Translations under genes and position numbers: made by a program
Assembly: GCF_001426525.1 (NCBI RefSeq)
Contig: NZ_LMEW01000033.1
Span: forward strand, 310,001-374,000
From: Massilia sp. Root133
GTDB lineage: Bacteria > Pseudomonadota > Gammaproteobacteria > Burkholderiales > Burkholderiaceae_D
DNA length: 64,000 bases
Direction of reading: 5' to 3'
Shown here: positions 7,871 to 13,688 of the stretch, one piece after another
Numbering within the stretch: position 1 is the first letter of the stretch
Layout of the letters: each line of letters begins with the position of its first letter
The notes under the pieces: generated by a model
The model's input: only the letters and a program-made list of their open reading frames with translations
What the model was told of the DNA's origin: nothing
The model's database searches: none

Positions 7871-8342
7871 GCCACCCTATGCCGTCTTGCGGAGCAAGTA
7901 CATTGATCGGCACTCGGTCCACGCCGAAGACCTGTATCGTTGGATCGGCTACCCGCCGGAGTATGCGAACGATCCGCGCTATGCCAACACCTGCGCGATT
8001 CGGATGAGTCTCGCGCTAGTTCGGTGCGGCATCCCAATATCTCCCGGGCGGATGCGCGTCCTGGCTGGCGAATGCAAAGGAAAGATGATCGAGCCGGGCC
8101 AGCGCAATTTGTCGAACATCCTGGCCCGGCTCTGGGGCGCGCCCGAGAAGTTCAACGGCGGTCCGGAGGCACAGAAGGCGATCGGTAAGCGACATGGCGT
8201 GATCAGCTTCTATCATCTGTGGGGCGGAACTGATCGACAAGGTCACATCGACATGGTCGCTCCCTATGGCGTTGATATGCTGGCGTGCGAGGAGGACTGC
8301 TACTGGTCATCGACCGAGGTATGGTTTTGGCCGCTGAAGTAG
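7863..8342 (+). CDS. tae4: Tae4-family type VI peptidoglycan amidase effector
   Basis: A protein of 159 residues. The catalytic Cys44 lies in NTCAIRMSLAL, the His128 in GHIDMV, with Asp130 and Asp138 as candidate third members. A close Cys pair at 142 and 146 (CEEDC) resembles the disulphide of Tae4 enzymes, and the C-terminus ends in the characteristic aromatic strand EVWFWPL. Tae4 enzymes are NlpC/P60-like amidases that cut the peptide stems of a competitor's cell wall after delivery into its periplasm. There is no signal peptide, as expected for a type VI cargo. All catalytic residues look intact, so the protein should be active. Confidence 0.85.
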   Translation: MGKPPYAVLRSKYIDRHSVHAEDLYRWIGYPPEYANDPRYANTCAIRMSLALVRCGIPISPGRMRVLAGECKGKMIEPGQRNLSNILARLWGAPEKFNGGPEAQKAIGKRHGVISFYHLWGGTDRQGHIDMVAPYGVDMLACEEDCYWSSTEVWFWPLK

Positions 8343-8517
8343 CAACATGAGGCCCACACTGCCGCATCCGCGAACTAGCGTGCAAGACGACGATACGTTT
8401 AAACAGCCTGCACAAAAAATCGGCAGGGTTACCAGTTTTTTCCGGAGGAGGATTGGGCTTGTACTGGCCCGTGTCGGGCCCTTCTTGCCGGCTACTTTCT
8501 TGATCCGCTCGACCTGC

Positions 8518-8760
8518 TCAGGTCGATGTGTCGCGCAGCTTGGCGGCGACGATCTCGGCGATTTCCTCGGCCAAAGTCTTTACTTCGGTTCCTGGAATGA
8601 CAGGAGCAAGGCCGGTTGCCCCTTCCAAAATTGCAATGATTTCCGCGTGGAGACTATGCCCACGCCCTTTGGCTTGAGCGGTAAGGCGATCCCGCAATGC
8701 ATCGGACATGCGCAGGGGGTACGGAGTGACAGGAGGCGGACGCGTCATGCCAAGGAGCAT
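8518..8760 (-). CDS. Arc-family ribbon-helix-helix DNA-binding protein
   Basis: An 80-residue protein if started at the ATG at 8760; the ATG at 8748 is equally possible, and a TTG at 8811 would run through the operator array and is disfavoured. The strand PYPLRMSDALRDRLTAQAKGRG followed by SLHAEIIAILEGA is the Arc/Mnt ribbon-helix-helix: one DNA-contacting strand then two helices. The C-terminal tail (residues about 50-80) is helical and acidic. It is transcribed divergently from a second Arc-type gene at 8857, with paired operator motifs between them, so it is probably one half of the lysogeny or early-gene switch. Confidence 0.75.
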   Translation of the reverse strand: MLLGMTRPPPVTPYPLRMSDALRDRLTAQAKGRGHSLHAEIIAILEGATGLAPVIPGTEVKTLAEEIAEIVAAKLRDTST

Positions 8761-8784
8761 ATGAGTCTTTTTTGGCTCACGCAA

Positions 8785-8832
8785 TGAGTCATTTATTGAC
8801 TCGGTAGTCAAAGTGAGTCACTATTTGACTCA
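8785..8832. promoter_or_regulatory. operator array of TGAGTCA inverted pairs
   Basis: Two inverted pairs have the same layout, TGAGTCA-N5-TGACTC: 8785-8802 and 8814-8832, about 29 bp apart; half copies also occur at 8762 and 8805. TTGACT hexamers on the plus strand (8796-8801) and minus strand (8806-8811) fall inside the array, so repressor binding would cover the -35 boxes of both divergent genes. This matches the known use of paired half-sites by Arc/Mnt repressors; which of the two flanking proteins binds is not visible. Confidence 0.65.
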
Positions 8833-8856
8833 TCCCCAAAACTTCCGGTGAGAACA

Positions 8857-9018
8857 ATGGCGACTACCCCCATGCCGACTCCTGTGCGTCTGCCCCCTGA
8901 GCTTAAAGAATGGGTCAAGGCGTATGCCAAAGAAAATCACCGCAGTGTGAGCGCGGAAATCGTGAACATGGTGGCGCGCGCCAAGGAACAAACCGAAAGG
9001 CAAGCAGCGATGGCTTGA
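8857..9018 (+). CDS. small Arc-type ribbon-helix-helix repressor
   Basis: A 53-residue protein, the size of phage P22 Arc and its relatives. The motif TPVRLPPELKEWVKAYAKENHRS-x-SAEIVNMV (broken here) is a textbook Arc fold: the strand TPVRLP contacts the major groove, and the two helices form the dimer. It is the first gene rightwards of the operator array at 8785-8832 and opens the early operon. A hairpin 21 bases after its stop may separate it from the genes that follow. Arc and Mnt homologues repress early phage promoters; here the two divergent Arc-like genes probably oppose each other. Confidence 0.75.
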   Translation: MATTPMPTPVRLPPELKEWVKAYAKENHRSVSAEIVNMVARAKEQTERQAAMA

Positions 9019-9039
9019 TGACAGATCCAGAAAGACGAA

Positions 9040-9063
9040 AGGGCCAGCCTGCCAGCTGACCCT
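9040..9063 (+). terminator. hairpin followed by T-rich stretch after the small Arc gene
   Basis: AGGG-C-CAGC and GCTG-A-CCCT pair around a short loop, followed by TCGGATTTCTTT. It lies between the Arc gene and the early operon and may act as a leaky terminator. Confidence 0.45.
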
Positions 9064-9107
9064 TCGGATTTCTTTGCAACCGTGCCCGGCGGAACCGGGA
9101 AGTTGCT

Positions 9108-9136
9108 GCAGTCCCGAAGGTGGAGCTTCGGACTGC
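9108..9136 (+). promoter_or_regulatory. strong hairpin in the early-operon leader
   Basis: GCAGTCC-(C)-GAAG pairs with CTTCGGACTGC: 11 base pairs with one bulged C and a 6-base loop, ending 36 bases before the ATG at 9172. A 5-bp hairpin (CCCGG/CCGGG, 9085-9099) precedes it. Together they make a folded 5' leader that could affect stability or translation of the operon RNA. Confidence 0.45.
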
Positions 9137-9171
9137 GGTGTGGACAAGTGCGTCTTTTTGAGGAGCTACAC

Positions 9172-9585
9172 ATGCACCAAACGAAGGTTAACACAAACAT
9201 TGGCGACATGCCATCGCATGAGGCAAAAAAAGCCTCAACTTCTCCAAGCTCTGTTTCAATGCAAACGACTCGTCCCGAGCCGTACCATCAGTATGACAAC
9301 TGGTTGGTGCCTCAGGCGGAGAACAATCCCGATGGATTGTTTGCATCGCAGGTATTGGACATCAGCCGTGGTGCCGGGGTTATTGTCAGGATCTTGGCCG
9401 CCCACCTGCTGGACCTGAATGTTATCGCCAGCGGTGGTGGCGATTCGACACATACCCTATTGAGCGAAAACGACACGGAAGCTCTGGCGCGATTGGCCGC
9501 GTTTTCGTTGAGCCAGTTGCATGAAATGGCGACGGACCACGTCGACCGCCTCAATTCGAGGGCTGAAGCGGAGGTACGGGTATGA
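9172..9585 (+). CDS. phage early protein, unknown function (137 aa)
   Basis: The start is the ATG at 9172, with GAGGAG 8 bases upstream; the longer frame from 9082 would run through the leader hairpin. The first 40 residues are Ser/Thr-rich and likely disordered. The rest is helical, with DGLFASQVLDISRG and a closing helix containing LHEMATDHVDRLNSRAEAEV. The segment around DGLFA vaguely recalls DUF3077-type proteins, common in such prophages, but I do not claim membership. It is the first of a coupled operon: its TGA overlaps the next ATG (ATGA at 9582). Confidence 0.55.
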   Translation: MHQTKVNTNIGDMPSHEAKKASTSPSSVSMQTTRPEPYHQYDNWLVPQAENNPDGLFASQVLDISRGAGVIVRILAAHLLDLNVIASGGGDSTHTLLSENDTEALARLAAFSLSQLHEMATDHVDRLNSRAEAEVRV

Positions 9586-9995
9586 GCGCCAACAACCCGC
9601 ACTTCGGCCACGTCGACGACGCCGCCTACAAGATCCCCGACCTTATCAAGCAACTGGGCGACGTGAGCTTCAGCGTCCAACTCGATCAAGACCGCATCGA
9701 CATGGTCGACGCCATTGCGCAGCACGCGCACAACGTGCAAGAGCTGCTGCTCGACGGCCTTCAGTCGATCGGCCATTTGATGTCGCTGGCTGGTTGCGGC
9801 GATTTCGAGGTAGAGAGCCTTCACGTCACGCAGTTGGGAGTACTGGTCAAGCACTTGGCGAACGAAGCGAACTTCCTGCGGGCGACCCACGGAGACATGC
9901 GGCACATCCTCAGCGAGCAGGCGGCCCTCAAAGATAGCAAAGATGCAGTGCGCCGCCGTGCGCCAAATAAAAACGCAGCGGAGGGCCGAGCATGA
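9582..9995 (+). CDS. phage early protein, unknown function (137 aa)
   Basis: I do not recognise it. The 137 residues are acidic and helical in the first two thirds (KIPDLIKQLGDVSFSVQL, AQHAHNVQELLLDGL) and end in a basic tail (DAVRRRAPNKNAAEGRA). There is no signal peptide or membrane segment. Start and stop both overlap neighbours by 4 bases (ATGA), so it is translated together with the genes on either side. Confidence 0.5.
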   Translation: MSANNPHFGHVDDAAYKIPDLIKQLGDVSFSVQLDQDRIDMVDAIAQHAHNVQELLLDGLQSIGHLMSLAGCGDFEVESLHVTQLGVLVKHLANEANFLRATHGDMRHILSEQAALKDSKDAVRRRAPNKNAAEGRA

Positions 9996-10339
9996 GAGAT
10001 ACCAATGTGACCGCGCCGGTCGAAAATCCGGTGCCAGTCTTTCAGCCTTTCGAGTGGGTGTACCGCGCCTACCAGAATGGCCCTTACGACCTGATCTCCA
10101 ACACTCGTGACTTGGCCGGCGGGGCCTGTGTGATTTTGGAGATGATCGAGGAGTCGGATATGGATGTCGATAACGGCGATGCGCCGATGTTCAACGACTA
10201 TCACAAAGGACGTCTGTTCCGCATGGCGGTGGCTGCACTGCGCACGATCGAATTGCAAACGGCTGCCCACCTCGAAAAGATGCAGAGGGACGGCGAGAAG
10301 AAGTTTGAGCAGGGTGCTGGAAAGGATCAGGTGCCATGA
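9992..10339 (+). CDS. phage early protein, unknown function (115 aa)
   Basis: A 115-residue soluble protein with an aromatic-rich N-terminal half (VFQPFEWVYRAYQNGPYDL), an acidic middle (EESDMDVDNGDAP) and a helix (GRLFRMAVAALRTIELQTAAHLEKM). The helical segment L-F-R-M-A-x-A-A-L recalls a recurring motif in small prophage proteins placed before replication genes. Function unknown. It is coupled to both neighbours through 4-base overlaps. Confidence 0.5.
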   Translation: MRDTNVTAPVENPVPVFQPFEWVYRAYQNGPYDLISNTRDLAGGACVILEMIEESDMDVDNGDAPMFNDYHKGRLFRMAVAALRTIELQTAAHLEKMQRDGEKKFEQGAGKDQVP

Positions 10340-10542
10340 CCCAGCACGAACGCTTCGCGGCCATGTTCGCCGCAATCGATGACGACGGCAGGCGCTTCAT
10401 TTTGTACATGATGGAAGGCGAGTACGAGCGTGCGCAGAAAGAGCGGCGTCCTGTCCTGCGCCTGATCCAAGGCGGCCCACCTGTCGCAACGTCCAGCAAG
10501 GCTCGCGCCGCGGCGCGCACCAAAAAGAAGGAGCCGGCATGA
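10336..10542 (+). CDS. small basic phage early protein (68 aa)
   Basis: A 68-residue protein with an amphipathic helix (RFAAMFAAIDDDGRRFILYM) and a strongly basic tail (SKARAAARTKKKEPA). The tail suggests binding to nucleic acid. It is too small and too little conserved to name from sequence alone. ATGA overlaps on both sides support it as a real gene. Confidence 0.5.
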   Translation: MTQHERFAAMFAAIDDDGRRFILYMMEGEYERAQKERRPVLRLIQGGPPVATSSKARAAARTKKKEPA

Positions 10543-10724
10543 GCATGCTTTCCACTGTTCCCGCTACGGCGGGAATCGACCGCATCGCCGGTATCGACGT
10601 CGACCAGCTGCTCCGCGACCTTGATGAGGCTAGCGTCTGCACAAGCCCAATTGAGTTGTTCAGGCTGTGCCTGAGCGCACAGCGCGTGCTTGTCCAGGTT
10701 GCCCCAAGTGGAGGTGCACGATGA
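10539..10724 (+). CDS. small phage early protein (61 aa)
   Basis: A 61-residue acidic protein (TAGIDRIAGIDVDQLLRDLDE) with no known motif. It is kept because its start and stop overlap the neighbouring genes by 4 bases each, the pattern of every other member of this operon. Confidence 0.45.
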   Translation: MSMLSTVPATAGIDRIAGIDVDQLLRDLDEASVCTSPIELFRLCLSAQRVLVQVAPSGGAR

Positions 10725-10942
10725 GCCGCAATCAATTTCGGCGCCGCGATGACGTACGGGCGACCGGCCCGCTGCTGTGGGACACGGCCGAAGAGCTGCG
10801 CGTAACCGATGCCGACTACGCTGCGATGGTGAAGCGCTACGAGGATGCCGGCGATGTCCAGAACGCGGACATCATCCGTCGACAGTGGCAGGTTGCGCGC
10901 GCAACTTCCGATTGCAAGAGCGAGGTCAATCATGCGTTCTGA
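10721..10942 (+). CDS. small phage early protein (73 aa)
   Basis: I start it at the ATG at 10721, in an ATGA overlap with the upstream stop and with GGAGG 6 bases upstream, instead of the longer frame from 10667. The 73 residues are charged and helical, with the pattern DADYAAMVKRYEDAGDVQNADIIR-x-W broken by few loops. Function unknown. It overlaps the primase-like gene by 11 bases. Confidence 0.5.
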   Translation: MSRNQFRRRDDVRATGPLLWDTAEELRVTDADYAAMVKRYEDAGDVQNADIIRRQWQVARATSDCKSEVNHAF

Positions 10943-11351
10943 TGCTCTCCTGGCCCGCTTGGATCTCGTGCGCAAGACTGGTAACGGTCGCTGGGTATGC
11001 CGATGCCCAGCTCACGACGACAGGGGCCCGAGCCTGTCCGTTCGTGAGCTGGACGATGGACGCGTGCTGCTTCATTGCTTCGCCGGCTGCGACGTACAGA
11101 GCATTTTGGATGCGGTCGGCCTGGCTTTCGAGGATCTGTTCCCCGAGCGGATTGGCGGGGATGTCGTAAAGCGAGAGCGTCGACCCTTCAATGCTGTTGA
11201 CGTTTTGCGCTGCCTGTCCTTTGAAGCTTTGATCCTTTGCCAGTACGCGACCACCATGGCAAAGGGGGATGCGCTGACGATGGACGCAAGAGAACGGCTG
11301 CTTACCGCTGCCAAGCGACTCCAGCACGGAGCGGAGGTGACTCATGCGTGA
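10932..11351 (+). CDS. phage primase CHC2 zinc-finger protein
   Basis: A 139-residue protein. Residues 21-53 form a CHC2-type zinc ribbon: Cys25-x2-His28 in CRCPAHDD, then Cys49 and Cys53 in HCFAGC, with the phage-primase signature PSLSVRELDDGRVLLHC (short form) between. This domain binds template DNA in DnaG-type primases. There is no TOPRIM catalytic domain, so it is not a complete primase; it may recruit a primase or work with the helicase. It overlaps the ATPase gene by 8 bases, making a split primase/helicase module that should drive replication of the element. Confidence 0.75.
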   Translation: MRSDALLARLDLVRKTGNGRWVCRCPAHDDRGPSLSVRELDDGRVLLHCFAGCDVQSILDAVGLAFEDLFPERIGGDVVKRERRPFNAVDVLRCLSFEALILCQYATTMAKGDALTMDARERLLTAAKRLQHGAEVTHA

Positions 11352-12456
11352 CGGCTGGGATAGCGTCTTGCGTGGGGCTGCGGCGCTGGACGGATTGCCG
11401 GATCGCGAACGAGTCGTGAAGATTCGCCGCGGCGCCGACATCAAGCCGCAGCCCATCACGTGGCTGTGGCCCGGCTGGCTCCCGGCAGGTAAGTTGACCG
11501 TTCTGGCCGGTGCCGCCGGCACGGGTAAAACCACTCTGGCTCTAGCGCTCGCAGCTGTCATCACTGGCGGCGGGCGCTGGCCAGACGGCGCGGCCAATAG
11601 GATGCTGGGTAACGCCCTGATCTGGTCTAGCGAAGACGTCGCCGACGATACTTTGGTTCCGCGGCTGCTTGCGTCTGGAGCCAATCTCGAGCGTTGCTAC
11701 TTCATTGAGGGCATTGCCCAGGATGGTCAGAGCATGCCGTTTGACCCGTCGCAGGACATCTTGGAGCTGCACCGCGCGGCTCAAGCGATAGGCGGCGTCA
11801 GTCTGCTGCTGATTGATCCGATCGTGTCCGCCGTGGCCGGCGACATGCATCGGGCAAATGACGTTCGCCGAAGCTTGCAAGCCGTCGTGGACTTCGCAGA
11901 CGCGCACGGCTGCGCCGTCATTGGAATCACGCATTTTGCGAAGGGCGGCGCCGGACGCGCGCCACAGGACCGGGTCATTGGTTCGCAGGCGTTCGGCGCG
12001 CTCGCGCGCATGGTCCTCGTGGCGGCCAAAGAAGAGGGCGGCGGTCGGCGCGTTCTGGCGCGGGCAAAGTCGAACATTGCCTTGGACGATGGCGGCGTCG
12101 CGTATTCGATCGAGGCAGTCACCTTGGACAGCGGGATCGAGACGACGCACGCCGTTTGGGAGGGGACTATTGAAGGGACCGCACGCGAGATCCTCGGATC
12201 GGTCGAGTATGTCGAGGATGACGCCAGCGGGGAGCAGCAAGATGCCGAGCAGTTCCTCCATGACCTTCTGATCGACGGGCCTGTGCCGACCAAGCAGATT
12301 AAAGCCGATGCACTGGGGGCTGGCTACTCCTGGCGGACAATCGAGAGGGCCAAGCGTGATCTGGGCATTGAGGCGATCAAGGCCGGCATGAAGGTTGGAT
12401 GGGAGTGGCATCTACCGAAGACCGCCAAAAATGCCGAAGACCGCCACGTAAATTAA
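11344..12456 (+). CDS. RecA-like (AAA_25/RepA-type) replicative helicase
   Basis: A 370-residue protein with a Walker A motif GAAGTGKT at residues 56-63, Walker B LLLID at 154-158 and a following ITHFAKGG sensor segment at about 195-202. This is the RepA/KaiC-like hexameric ATPase fold used as the helicase half of plasmid and phage replication modules; the C-terminal 90 residues look like a winged helix. Together with the zinc-finger protein in front it forms the replication unit. The last codons lie inside the iteron-like repeats at 12415-12500: the repeat encodes the odd C-terminus KTAKNAEDRHVN. No TOPRIM or primase catalytic motif is present. Confidence 0.8.
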   Translation: MRDGWDSVLRGAAALDGLPDRERVVKIRRGADIKPQPITWLWPGWLPAGKLTVLAGAAGTGKTTLALALAAVITGGGRWPDGAANRMLGNALIWSSEDVADDTLVPRLLASGANLERCYFIEGIAQDGQSMPFDPSQDILELHRAAQAIGGVSLLLIDPIVSAVAGDMHRANDVRRSLQAVVDFADAHGCAVIGITHFAKGGAGRAPQDRVIGSQAFGALARMVLVAAKEEGGGRRVLARAKSNIALDDGGVAYSIEAVTLDSGIETTHAVWEGTIEGTAREILGSVEYVEDDASGEQQDAEQFLHDLLIDGPVPTKQIKADALGAGYSWRTIERAKRDLGIEAIKAGMKVGWEWHLPKTAKNAEDRHVN

Positions 12457-12500
12457 GTGGCGGTCTTCGGGAAAAGTGGCGGCCTTCGTGGCGGTGTTCG
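12415..12500. repeat. iteron-like array of a 13-bp unit, two orientations
   Basis: The unit CCGAAGACCGCCA occurs at 12415-12427 and 12434-12446, and its reverse complement TGGCGGTCTTCGG at 12458-12470, with degenerate copies at 12477-12488 and 12489-12500. Copy spacing is 19 bp within both the first and second pairs, then 12 bp. The two inner copies form 14-bp perfect arms around a 9-base loop that contains the helicase stop codon. Repeats of this kind next to a replication gene are typical of plasmid and phage origins. Confidence 0.6.
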
Positions 12501-12519
12501 ACCGATTTCGGGCACCATA

Positions 12520-12533
12520 TCCTAACGTTAGGA
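12520..12533. repeat. 14-bp perfect palindrome
   Basis: TCCTAACGTTAGGA is its own reverse complement. It lies 20 bp after the iteron-like array, in the gap after the helicase gene, and could be an operator or part of an origin. Confidence 0.5.
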
Positions 12534-12545
12534 ATGATCCAAACC

Positions 12546-12572
12546 ATGCCTGCCGGGCAGCCGGGCAGGCAT
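12546..12572 (+). terminator. hairpin after the early operon
   Basis: ATGCCTGCC (12546-12554) pairs perfectly with GGCAGGCAT (12564-12572), followed by ATCTTTAT. It is placed to end the early transcript; the T-run is poor, so a role as an origin structure is the alternative. Confidence 0.45.
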
Positions 12573-12680
12573 ATCTTTATGACGAGGCAGTCGCCGTTGG
12601 GCTGACAGTGTGCGGTCACGGTCAGTGGCCGAGGTTCGAGGCTAGGGGGCCGCCGTCCCGTGCACCATCGCGAAGACAGC

Positions 12681-13211
12681 CTAATCTTTTTTGACCAGGT
12701 TGAGTTTCGGGGCAGTGCGTTCATCGAAATCATCCTGGGCAAGGCGGGCACCTTCATCCATTAATTCTTTCGGCGCGATAATTAGGTCAACTTCAGATGA
12801 GTTGACATAAACATACTCGCCATCGCTATCAATAAAGTTGGGGAAGGGAAAAATCTTCGGATCAAGCTCAAGCTGACTGAAGAAATTATGAATGGACTCG
12901 GCTGAGTCAGTGTCAGCGTCAACCGGCTCGTCCCGTCCACGCAGGTATATTGCTACGGGTTCGTCGCGCGACTCTTGATTGCGTGACGCAAATGGACCGT
13001 CCCAGAGGAAGCGGACGGCCTGGACTGCTTTTAGATTAATAATGACGGATCTGTAGTCGCCTGTATCGCACCAGAAAAAGCTTGGGCTCTCTATCTCATC
13101 GGCATCGTCAAGTATGTTCGACAGACGGTCGTAATCGGCCTTGTCGACTATGAAGTGAAACGGCTGCTTGCGCCCTCGGATGAAAACGAGCAGCGAGTAT
13201 ATTTTTGCCAT
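12681..13211 (-). CDS. hypothetical protein, 176 aa
   Basis: I do not recognise it. The preferred start is the ATG at 13211 (MAKIYSLLVFIRGRKQ); an in-frame start at 13274 would add 21 basic residues. The protein is acidic, with alternating strands (FHFIVDKADYDRL, YRSVIINLKAVQAVRFLW) and a hydrophobic strand EVDLIIAP near residue 140. There is no signal peptide or membrane helix. It is oriented against the early operon and is more AT-rich than its neighbours, so it may be expressed in the lysogen. Confidence 0.5.
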   Translation of the reverse strand: MAKIYSLLVFIRGRKQPFHFIVDKADYDRLSNILDDADEIESPSFFWCDTGDYRSVIINLKAVQAVRFLWDGPFASRNQESRDEPVAIYLRGRDEPVDADTDSAESIHNFFSQLELDPKIFPFPNFIDSDGEYVYVNSSEVDLIIAPKELMDEGARLAQDDFDERTAPKLNLVKKD

Positions 13212-13264
13212 CGCTCCAATGTATTCCCTTGCTATCCTCGCTCGGGAGACTTTTCGCAAGTTCG

Positions 13265-13295
13265 GCTGGAGCAATCGGCTAGGCGATGCTCCAGC
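13265..13295. repeat. inverted repeat upstream of the excisionase-like gene
   Basis: GCTGGAGCA (13265-13273) and TGCTCCAGC (13287-13295) are perfect 9-bp arms; TCG/CGA inside extends the stem with one unpaired A. It lies in the 228-bp gap between divergent genes. The rest of the gap shows no gene I believe in. Confidence 0.5.
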
Positions 13296-13439
13296 GGCAA
13301 CGCTGGGCGACCGGCTTAGGTGAAGTTTTCATCTTGTTGCGATCGAAACGCAAAAACTTGGCGATCCGTGCCGTTTCCGGCCCCGAAAGGGTCTTCGTTT
13401 TGGCAGTATGTGCCCCATGTTCATTCCGGAGCCGAACCC

Positions 13440-13688
13440 ATGTCACGGTCAGTCGACACACACATACCGACCACCGCCCAACGCACGCTGGCCTTTGTGC
13501 CACTAGATCTTGAGCAGCGCACCCATGTGGATACATCGTGCGCCGCGTATCACCTCGGCCGCAAGGCTCAGACGATGCGGGTGTGGGCGTCGACGGAGAA
13601 GGGACCAATCCGACCAGTGCGGATCAATGGGAGGTTGAGCTGGCCGGTGGCTGACATACGCCGGCTCCTTACGAACAGCTCGTCTTAA
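13440..13688 (+). CDS. excisionase/AlpA-like DNA-binding protein
   Basis: An 82-residue protein; I take the ATG at 13440, giving a short Thr/Ser-rich leader and then the conserved block RTHVDTSCAAYHLGRKAQT, WASTEKGPIRPVRINGRLSW and VADIRRLL. This is the winged-helix layout of small DNA-binding proteins found next to integrases in Burkholderiales and Pseudomonas elements: a helix-turn-helix that reads a site, then a hairpin wing. Such proteins act as excisionases or as switches for integration genes. Its stop overlaps the convergent AlbA_2 gene by 4 bases. The integrase one would expect beside it is missing from the window. Confidence 0.6.
   Translation: MSRSVDTHIPTTAQRTLAFVPLDLEQRTHVDTSCAAYHLGRKAQTMRVWASTEKGPIRPVRINGRLSWPVADIRRLLTNSSS

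Noticed and set aside
12457..12680. Short plus-strand frames after the helicase
   Set aside because: They run through the iteron-like repeats and hairpin and have no ribosome site or recognisable protein.
13279..13608. Two short frames on opposite strands before the excisionase-like gene
   Set aside because: Both strands are open over the same bases without ribosome sites, and codon use is poor. I treat the block as non-coding.
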